Shown piece by piece: positions 16,306 through 22,658 of a stretch of DNA of 64,000 nt (position 1 is the first letter of the stretch; each line of letters starts with the position of its first letter). The position numbers were made by a program, and so were the translations under genes. The notes under the pieces are model-generated. The model was not told where the DNA came from. It did not search any database and worked only from the letters and a program-made list of their open reading frames with translations. Source of the stretch: Viridibacterium silvisoli (GTDB lineage: Bacteria > Pseudomonadota > Gammaproteobacteria > Burkholderiales > Rhodocyclaceae); NCBI RefSeq assembly GCF_036017035.1, contig NZ_JAYXHS010000001.1, positions 248,001 through 312,000 of the forward strand. The letters are read 5' to 3'.

Positions 16306-16830
16306 ATGAGAGAATTTTTGCTATTCATCTGGGTTGTTTTGTTCGGCTTTCTGAACAGCACAGTCGTCAATTCTGCGGAGTCCAGGCCGATGATGCTTCC
16401 ACAATCCGTGCACGAGAGAATTACTGCCTTATCGAAGGAAGGCGATGCTCTCGCAGACAAGACGAAGTATCGAGAGGCAATAGAGAAGTACATCGCTGCA
16501 TTCGACCTGTTGCCCGAACCCAAGACACAATGGGAGGCATGCACCTGGTTGCTTGTGGCGATCGGTGACGCCAATTTCCTGTCAAAGCACTATGAGTATG
16601 CTCAGCGCGCGCTGTCCGATGCAATGCATTGCCCGAATGCTATTGGCAACCCGTTCATTCACCTGAGGCTAGGGCAGTCTCAATTTGAGCTGGGAAACAA
16701 GAAGAGGGCCGCCGATGAGCTGGCGCGCGCATACATGGGTGCAGGAGCGGAAATCTTCAAAACAGAAGATCCAAAGTACTTTGCGTTTCTGAAGACCGTC
16801 TTGAAACCACCGGCGAGCGGCAAGTGGTAG
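16306..16830 (+). CDS. Cassette 5: exported TPR-containing protein
   Basis: A 174-residue protein with an N-terminal hydrophobic signal (LLFIWVVLFGFLNSTVVNSA) and TPR-like helix pairs: SKEGDALADKTKYREAIEKY, IGDANFLSKHYEYAQRAL and LRLGQSQFELGNKKRAADEL. The pattern DLLPEPKTQWEA through DPKYFAFLK resembles a TPR protein I associate with other gammaproteobacterial and betaproteobacterial accessory regions. The added signal sequence is notable, since such TPR proteins are mostly cytosolic. The start at 16306 gives a credible signal peptide. Function unknown; partner binding is likely. Confidence 0.72.
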   Translation: MREFLLFIWVVLFGFLNSTVVNSAESRPMMLPQSVHERITALSKEGDALADKTKYREAIEKYIAAFDLLPEPKTQWEACTWLLVAIGDANFLSKHYEYAQRALSDAMHCPNAIGNPFIHLRLGQSQFELGNKKRAADELARAYMGAGAEIFKTEDPKYFAFLKTVLKPPASGKW

Positions 16831-16834
16831 AAAC

Positions 16835-16930
16835 GTCTAGCCCTGTATTCAAGCGGGACCGCCACCAATCTGCGCTTGTTGATTCCCTCCGCGCTACGCG
16901 CTCTGGCGCCCTCTCACTTCCACGTTGGCT
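16835..16930 (+). repeat. attC site 5 (last recognisable site)
   Basis: A 96-bp element from GTCTAGC (16835-16841) to GTTGGCT (16924-16930), each one base off the consensus. It shares the CTCACTTCCACGTTgG end with sites 1 and 2. It closes the cassette cluster on the right. Confidence 0.68.
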
Positions 16931-16964
16931 GCATAACGGCCCGTGGCACCTGGCGAGAACGAGC

Positions 16965-17072
16965 ATGAGTAGAGCGTGGAACGCCGTGCCGGTGGCTGTC
17001 ATATTGGCTTCACTGGTGCTCCAGATATCCCCTCTTGTTGGTAGTGGAGCGGCTCAGGTGGCGGCAGCATGA
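16965..17072 (+). CDS. Possible 35-residue hydrophobic peptide
   Basis: After the last attC a short frame encodes MSRAWNAVPVAVILASLVLQ followed by 15 more mostly hydrophobic residues, one possible membrane helix. There is no clear ribosome site. It may be a cassette remnant or chance. Confidence 0.25.
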   Translation: MSRAWNAVPVAVILASLVLQISPLVGSGAAQVAAA

Positions 17073-17113
17073 CTCGTCAATCTGGCGGCCACTGAACTCC
17101 GGAGTTGAAAAAC

Positions 17114-17137
17114 AAAAGGCGCCTTGCGGCGCCTTTT
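17114..17137. terminator. Bidirectional intrinsic terminator
   Basis: AAAAGGCGCC, loop TTGC, GGCGCCTTTT: a perfect 10-bp hairpin flanked by A and T runs on both sides. It can end transcripts from the cassette cluster (plus) and from the reductase gene that stops at 17162 (minus). Confidence 0.85.
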
Positions 17138-17161
17138 TCTTTCAAGCCAATCACCACAACA

Positions 17162-18154
17162 TCACGCGTCAAGTACCAGCTTCTTGCTCTTGCAGCGCGA
17201 GATGCACGGCATCATCTGCTTGCCGGCGGCCTGCTCTTTCTTGGTGAGGTAGCCGTCGCGATGATCGCACTCGCCTTCGACCACGTCTGTGATGCAGGTG
17301 CCACAAAAGCCCTGCTCGCAAGACGTGCTGAAGCTGATGCCGATATGCGCGGCCGCGGCGACGATGGTCTGACCGGGAGCGACGATGCAGCTCTTGCCGC
17401 TGCGCTGGAAAACGACTTCGAAGGACTTTTCGGTTTCGTGCTGTTCTTCGGACACCGCAGGTGCGCCGAAGGATTCGCGGAACACCGCCTCGCTCGGCCA
17501 GCCACAGCTCAGCGCTTCGGTGGTGGCCAGTTCCATCAGTGGCGTCGGGCCACAGACGTAGAGCGAGTCGGTGGCGGCGACGGGTTCGGCGGCGAGCACT
17601 TCGTGCATGCGTGCCTGGGTGCCGGCCTCGTCAAGGCCGAAATGGAAGTGCACGCTGCTGCGCGCCGGATGCGTTTCGAGCAGCTCGGCAAAAGCCGCGT
17701 AGCCGCGTCCGCGCGCGAAGTAGTGCAGCGTCGCCGGAATGTCTTTCGCGACGAGTTCGCGGAACATCGACAGGATAGGGGTGATGCCGATGCCGCCGGC
17801 GATCAGCGTGTGGCGCTTGGCCTTGGCGTCGAGCGGGAAGAGATTACGCGGCGCGCGGATCTGCAGCACGTCGCCGACAGCCAGGTCGTGCAGGGCCGAG
17901 GAGCCGCCGCGCGAGCCGGGCTCGAGCTTGACGGCGATGCGGTAGCGGTCGATCTCTTCCGGGCCATTGAACAGGGAGTAGTGGCGCACCAGGCCGCCCG
18001 GCAGGACTGCCTCGATATGCGCACCCGGTGTCCAGGCTGGCAGGCTGCCTTCGACCGGCACGAGGTCGATGCTGCGCACGCCTTCCGCCTCTAGGGTGAT
18101 GCTGGCGACGCGAGCGGGGATCAGGGTGTCCTTGGACGGGTTGGCTTGGCTCAT
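17162..18154 (-). CDS. PDR/VanB-family oxidoreductase (FMN/NAD plus plant-type 2Fe-2S)
   Basis: A 330-residue electron-transfer reductase with three parts: flavin-binding barrel (RHYSLFNGPEEIDRYRIAVK), NAD-binding domain (LIAGGIGITPILSMFREL, CGPTPLMEL) and C-terminal 2Fe-2S ferredoxin domain (CEQGFCGTC, distal Cys in MPCIS). This order is that of vanillate O-demethylase and phthalate dioxygenase reductases, which pass electrons from NADH to a Rieske oxygenase. No oxygenase subunit is adjacent, so its partner is elsewhere. The start at 18154 follows GGAGA; a longer frame from 18232 has no such site. Confidence 0.9.
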   Translation of the reverse strand: MSQANPSKDTLIPARVASITLEAEGVRSIDLVPVEGSLPAWTPGAHIEAVLPGGLVRHYSLFNGPEEIDRYRIAVKLEPGSRGGSSALHDLAVGDVLQIRAPRNLFPLDAKAKRHTLIAGGIGITPILSMFRELVAKDIPATLHYFARGRGYAAFAELLETHPARSSVHFHFGLDEAGTQARMHEVLAAEPVAATDSLYVCGPTPLMELATTEALSCGWPSEAVFRESFGAPAVSEEQHETEKSFEVVFQRSGKSCIVAPGQTIVAAAAHIGISFSTSCEQGFCGTCITDVVEGECDHRDGYLTKKEQAAGKQMMPCISRCKSKKLVLDA

Positions 18155-18630
18155 AAATCTCCATCGCTCGCGGGCGCGCCTGCCGCAACCCCGAGCTTCA
18201 ATTTCGTGACTTAGTCCGCTATTTTGCCTCAAGCGGCGTTACGGCGTCCTTACGATATCTTGTCAGCCCCGTGGCGCAAGGCTTTGGCGGTCATTGCGCA
18301 GCTCGAAACCGGCATGCGCGACAAGGCTGCGTCTGCTGGAAAATCGACATATCTCCGCAATCAGTGCCTCGATTCCAGCAAAACTGATCGCGTTTCACTG
18401 ACCGGCATCAGAGACTACGCAGGGCGCGCGATGGCGGATTCGCGCGTCGATGGGCCTCGTCACACCATTTTGCGTCGCCCTCGCCCGTTGCGGCCCACAA
18501 TGGCATGGGAGCTGCTCACACTTCGCTCCCGCTGCCGGAACCTGGAGCGCAAATCCGACTCCACTCCTGGCCCCTTTGCATCCCTTCGCACTCCCGGACA
18601 CGCCGCGCGCTACGCGGCACACCCCTGACA
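18155..18630. other. Divergent intergenic region
   Basis: This 476-bp gap separates the reductase (minus) from the MFS pump (plus) and must hold both promoters. Frames crossing it have no ribosome sites and no recognisable protein. I see no repeat or convincing operator. Confidence 0.5.
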
Positions 18631-20073
18631 ATGTCGACCGCAACAAACGAAGCAACAGCCCCCGTCCGCACGCTCAGCAAAGATTCACGTCTCGTCGCCC
18701 TGATCGTCGCCAGTGCCTTCTTCATGCAGTTGCTCGACGGCGCCATCATCGCCACCTCGCTGCCGCAGATGGCGCACTCCTTCGGCATTCAGCCGCTGGA
18801 GATGAGTGTCGGCATCACGGTCTACATGCTCACCGTTGCCGTGTTCATGCCGCTCTCCGGCTGGATGGCAGATCGCTTCGGTGCGCGCAACATCTTCCTG
18901 CTCGCCATCCTCGTGTTCACGCTGGCTTCGCTCGCCTGTGGCCTGTCGCAGAACCTCACGCAGTTCGTGCTGGCGCGTGCCGTGCAAGGCCTCGGCGGCG
19001 CGATGATGACGCCGGTCGGGCGCATCGTCGTACTGCGCCAGGCGAAGAAGACCGAGCTGGTGCACGCCATCGCGCTGATCTCCTGGCCGGCCCTGTTCGC
19101 GCCGGTCATCGGCCCGCTGGTGGGTGGCTTCATCACCACCTATGCGTCGTGGCGCTGGAACTTCTTCATCAACGTGCCGCTGGGTGCGCTCGGCCTGTTC
19201 CTCGTGTCGCGCTTCGTGCCGAATCATCGCGATGTGGACAGCCCGCCGTTGGATGTACGCGGCTTCGTATTGTCAGCGCTGGGCATGTCCGGCCTGCTGT
19301 ACGGGCTCGAATCCTTCGTGCATGCAGGCGGCCATTACCTGATGCCGCTGACGCTGGTCGTCACGGGCAGCCTGATCGGACTATTCGCCGTGCGCCACCT
19401 GCGTCGTGCAGCGCGGCCGCTGCTCGACCTGACAGCTTTTCGCGCGCCCACATTTGCCATCTCGACGCTGTCGGCAGGCACCTATTTCCGCATGTCGATC
19501 AATGCCACGCCCTTCCTGCTGCCGCTGCTGTTCCAGGTGGGCTTCGGCATGACGGCGCTGGCCGCCGGCGCGTATGTGCTCGCGTACTTCGCAGGCAACC
19601 TCGGCATGAAAACCATCACTACGCCGACGCTGCGCCGCTTCGGTTTCCGCAAGGTGCTGTTCGTCAACGGCGTGCTCGCCGCGCTGTCCATCATGGCCTG
19701 TGCGGCCTTCACGCCCAGCACGCCGGAGTACCTCATCACGGCCGTGCTCGTCTTTGCCGGCCTGACGCGTTCGATGCAATTCACCGCACTGAACACGCTG
19801 GCGTTTGCCGACGTCACGGCTGCGCAACGCAGCTCGGCATCGACCCTGTCGAGCATGCTGCAGCAGGTATCGATGCTGCTCGGCGTAGCCGTCGCGGCGG
19901 CAGTGCTGAACGCGTCGCAAAGCCTGCATGCGACACCGGTTCTGACGCTCGTGGATTTCCGCGCAGCCTTCATCGTAATCGGCCTCATCGCCCTGGTGTC
20001 GGCCTGCAGCTTCCTCAAGCTGGAGCGCCATGCCGGCGCGGAAGTGTCGGGGCATCGGCCTGCTGCAGCATGA
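18631..20073 (+). CDS. MFS drug efflux transporter, DHA2 (EmrB/QacA) family
   Basis: A 480-residue membrane protein with about 14 hydrophobic segments. Family signatures are FFMQLLDGAIIATSLPQMAH in helix 1, GWMADRFGARNIFLLAI in the loop 2-3 motif A and RAVQGLGGAMMTPVGRIVVL in motif C-like helix 5. Such pumps export cationic or hydrophobic compounds by proton antiport. No periplasmic adaptor (EmrA type) is adjacent, so it probably works alone in the inner membrane. The start at 18631 gives the standard short cytoplasmic N-terminus, although no good ribosome site precedes it. Confidence 0.88.
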   Translation: MSTATNEATAPVRTLSKDSRLVALIVASAFFMQLLDGAIIATSLPQMAHSFGIQPLEMSVGITVYMLTVAVFMPLSGWMADRFGARNIFLLAILVFTLASLACGLSQNLTQFVLARAVQGLGGAMMTPVGRIVVLRQAKKTELVHAIALISWPALFAPVIGPLVGGFITTYASWRWNFFINVPLGALGLFLVSRFVPNHRDVDSPPLDVRGFVLSALGMSGLLYGLESFVHAGGHYLMPLTLVVTGSLIGLFAVRHLRRAARPLLDLTAFRAPTFAISTLSAGTYFRMSINATPFLLPLLFQVGFGMTALAAGAYVLAYFAGNLGMKTITTPTLRRFGFRKVLFVNGVLAALSIMACAAFTPSTPEYLITAVLVFAGLTRSMQFTALNTLAFADVTAAQRSSASTLSSMLQQVSMLLGVAVAAAVLNASQSLHATPVLTLVDFRAAFIVIGLIALVSACSFLKLERHAGAEVSGHRPAAA

Positions 20074-20183
20074 GACTTCCAGCGCGCACCTGAAGCTGAT
20101 TTGAATCAAACCCGCCAAACAGCACCGTCATCCTGGCGCAGGCCGGGATAACGGCGCTTTCCGGAGATCGTTGATCTGGCCAA

Positions 20184-21632
20184 TCAGGCCAGCTGGCTTT
20201 CCACGATCTGCGCCAGCCGCTCTATCGCCGCATCGACCTCCGCCGAGAAACGGATGCCGCAGTTGATGCGCAGGTAGTTGTCGTAGCGGTTCGAGTTCGA
20301 AAAGATCCAGCCCGGCGCGACGCGTATGCCTTCACGCAGCGCCGTGTCGAACACGACGCGCGAGGAACGCAGCGGCGGCAATTGCACCCACAGCAACATG
20401 CCACCTTGCGGCACGCTCAGGCGCGTGCCTTCCGGGAAGTGCGTGGCGATGGCTTCGGCCGTGCGCTCGCGCCGTTCGCGCATCACCTTGCGCAAGCGCG
20501 CGATGTGTCTGTCGTAGGCGCTGCTGGCCATGAATTCGCTCACGGCAAGCTGGGCAAACGCGTCGTTCGGCCGGCTCTGCGCGAACTTCAGCATCTTGAT
20601 GCGCGCGTGCCAGCGCCCGCCGCTGAGCCAGCCGAGACGCATGCCGGGTGCCAGTGTCTTGTGCAGCGAGGCACAGTGGATGACGCCGCCTTCCCTGTCC
20701 CACGATTTGAGCGCACGCAGCGGCTGATCGTCGTTGCTGAGTGGCCCATAGGTGTCGTCTTCGATCAGCGCCAGTTGATGCTGTGCGCATAGTGCGACGA
20801 GGCGCTCCTTGTGCGCGTCGGGCATCACGCTGCCGAGCGGATTCTGGAAGTTGGGAATGACCACCACGGCGCGGATCGAGGGCTGCGTCTGCAAGGCCAG
20901 CTCGAGCGCTTCGATCGACATGCCGGTCTGCGGGCTGGTCGGTATCTCGATGCTGCGCAAGCCGAGGCTCTGCACGATCTGCAGCAAGCCGAAATAACAC
21001 GGCGACTCCACCGCGATGGTGTCGCCCGGTTGCGTCACGGCACGCAGCGCGAGATTCACCGCCTCGGTACAGCCATGCGTGACGACGATCTCGTCCGCAG
21101 TAAGGCGCATGCCGCTGTCCAGCGCGCGCCTCGCCAGCACGCTGCGAAAGCCCGGTTCGCCGTGCGAAGGCACAGGGCTCACCAGCACCTCCGGCTTGTT
21201 GCGCAGGGCGCGCGTAGCGGCGTTCTTCAATGCTTCGCCGGGGTAGGCATCGGGCGAGCCGAAGGCTTGAGCGAAATTGATCTTGAGCGGATGCAGCTCG
21301 CAGCGCGCGATGAATTCGGAAACGCGCTCGTGGATGCCGAGGTACTGCGCTGCGTCGACGGCCAGATCCGGCTCGCTGCTCGGCTGCAGGCCGATGCGTC
21401 GCGGCCGGCGCACGAAGTAGCCGGAGCGTGGCCGCGCTTCCAGCCAGCCCTTGTCTTCCAGGTAGTGGCACGCCTGCAGGGCCGTCGACAGGCTGACCTT
21501 GTGCAGGCGCGTGAGGTTGCGCACGGAAGGCATGCGATCGCCCGGCGTCAGCGACCCGGATTCGATGGCGCCCTGGTAGTGCGAGGCAAGCTGCAGGTAG
21601 AGGTGCGAGGTATCGCTCAGGGTTTCGTTCAT
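20184..21632 (-). CDS. MocR-type regulator (GntR HTH plus aminotransferase-like domain)
   Basis: A 482-residue fusion of an N-terminal GntR winged helix (SGSLTPGDRMPSVRNLTRLH, KVSLSTALQACHYLEDKGWL) and a class-I aminotransferase-fold domain with the PLP lysine in CASLHKTLAPGMRLGW. MocR proteins use PLP or its adducts as a sensor and often control vitamin B6, GABA or amino-acid genes. The start is ambiguous between 21632 and 21641; neither has a good ribosome site. It is divergent from a small unassigned gene at 21819. Confidence 0.88.
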   Translation of the reverse strand: MNETLSDTSHLYLQLASHYQGAIESGSLTPGDRMPSVRNLTRLHKVSLSTALQACHYLEDKGWLEARPRSGYFVRRPRRIGLQPSSEPDLAVDAAQYLGIHERVSEFIARCELHPLKINFAQAFGSPDAYPGEALKNAATRALRNKPEVLVSPVPSHGEPGFRSVLARRALDSGMRLTADEIVVTHGCTEAVNLALRAVTQPGDTIAVESPCYFGLLQIVQSLGLRSIEIPTSPQTGMSIEALELALQTQPSIRAVVVIPNFQNPLGSVMPDAHKERLVALCAQHQLALIEDDTYGPLSNDDQPLRALKSWDREGGVIHCASLHKTLAPGMRLGWLSGGRWHARIKMLKFAQSRPNDAFAQLAVSEFMASSAYDRHIARLRKVMRERRERTAEAIATHFPEGTRLSVPQGGMLLWVQLPPLRSSRVVFDTALREGIRVAPGWIFSNSNRYDNYLRINCGIRFSAEVDAAIERLAQIVESQLA

Positions 21633-21818
21633 GGCATGCATGGCCGGATGATTGTCTGCTGCCGCAATACGGAACAGATACAGACATCGCGATATTCGAC
21701 CATAACAGCTTGGCACACGCCGGCCTGATCCGCTGCACAAAGCACTGGCCTGTGTCTGTTGGCGACAACGGCGGGCGCCTACGCTGGAGCCTCGATCAAG
21801 CCACGCCGGAAACCCATC

Positions 21819-22220
21819 ATGTCGCTCCTTGCTTCCAGTCGCCCAGAGTCATCCCGCGCAACGACCAGCATTGCCCTGGCGGCCCACGCCTGCCAGAGCC
21901 TGTACGTGACCCCCGACACGCAACTGGTCTGCGTCGCCGGCGCGCTGCGCCTGCAAACACCTGCCGTCTGGATTGGGGAGACCCTGCGTGCCTGCGTGGA
22001 ACGCCTTCATGAGGGCGCGCAAAGCGTGCAGACGCACGCTGGATGGATGACAGTGAGCGCAGGACGCAGCGGCGCCATGCTGTATGTGCTTGCGCCGATG
22101 CCTTTGTGGTCCCGGGTGCTTGCCGGTCTGCGCGGTGTGCTCGGCCGGGCGGTGCAGGCACGACAAGGCGCTGCGCCAATTCCGAATCATCTTGAGAAAG
22201 CCGCTATGCAGCGGCATTAA
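21819..22220 (+). CDS. Hypothetical protein, DUF2917-like
   Basis: A 133-residue protein. The middle (QSLYVTPDTQLVCVAGALRL to WMTVSAGRSGAMLYVLAP) reads as short beta strands, loosely like the cupin-like DUF2917 proteins, but the match is weak. The C-terminal tail is basic. It is divergent from the MocR gene with 186 bp between them, so it may be its target. It ends 1 bp from the convergent pilE stop. Confidence 0.5.
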   Translation: MSLLASSRPESSRATTSIALAAHACQSLYVTPDTQLVCVAGALRLQTPAVWIGETLRACVERLHEGAQSVQTHAGWMTVSAGRSGAMLYVLAPMPLWSRVLAGLRGVLGRAVQARQGAAPIPNHLEKAAMQRH

Positions 22221-22221
22221 T

Positions 22222-22650
22222 TCAAAAAGCCGTAGTGCCGGTAGGGCATGAATTGGTATCGGCCGCAAAGGTGGGCTCGGAGCAACTACTTCCGAAACAG
22301 GCGCAGCGGGTACCCTTGGAATTGAGTACGGCCCAGATATTGAACCGCGCGGTTTTCTCGGTCACCTTCAGATAAAAACCGCGCTGCGTGCTTGTGAGCG
22401 CATAGGTGTAGCTCAGCTGATCCTCATACACCTTCAGCCCGTCGATACTGGACTCGTACTTGTCCGCCTGCGCCACCTTGCGCTCGAGAGCACTACCGAC
22501 CTGCATTGCAGCCTCTTTAGCCTGGGCATAGCGCGTCTTGCCTACATATTGCATGTACGAGGGATATGCGATCGCCGCAAGAATGGCAATCACCGCCACC
22601 GTCACCATCAACTCGATGAGCGTAAATCCGCGGCTCGTGCGCTTCATCAT
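22222..22650 (-). CDS. pilE: Type IV minor pilin PilE
   Basis: A 142-residue type IV pilin with the prepilin peptidase site RGFTLIELMVTVAVIAILAA (cleavage before Phe, Glu at mature position 5). The C-terminal region has Cys residues in GTRCACFGSSCSEP and NSCPTG that can form the D-region disulfide. PilE minor pilins prime pilus assembly with FimT, PilV, PilW and PilX. It is the last gene of the operon, 8 bp after the PilY1-like gene. AGGAAAC precedes two adjacent ATGs (22650 and 22647); either could be used. Confidence 0.9.
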   Translation of the reverse strand: MMKRTSRGFTLIELMVTVAVIAILAAIAYPSYMQYVGKTRYAQAKEAAMQVGSALERKVAQADKYESSIDGLKVYEDQLSYTYALTSTQRGFYLKVTEKTARFNIWAVLNSKGTRCACFGSSCSEPTFAADTNSCPTGTTAF

Positions 22651-22658
22651 GTTTCCTG

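Larger units (their letters stand above)
13936..16930 (+). mobile_element. Integron cassette cluster without integrase (CALIN-type)
   Basis: Five ORFs, all on the plus strand, are each followed by an 89-100 bp element of one recognisable family with a 5' box like GGCTAAC or ACCTAAC and a 3' box like GTTAGGT or GTTAGGC. These match the inverse-core and core sites of integron attC recombination sites. The first core site GTTAGCC at 13936-13942 marks the left edge. Start codons lie 7-30 bp after the core sites, as in gene cassettes. Composition is poorer in G+C than the flanks (bases 15901-15960 contain 24 G or C of 60). No intI-like integrase or clear attI is present between 12 and 18 kb, so the array must depend on an integrase elsewhere. 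Confidence 0.8.

Noticed and set aside
13936..16930. Prophage or transposon as explanation of the low-G+C block
   Set aside because: No integrase, transposase, terminal inverted repeats of the whole block or phage genes; the regular ORF-attC pattern fits cassettes better.
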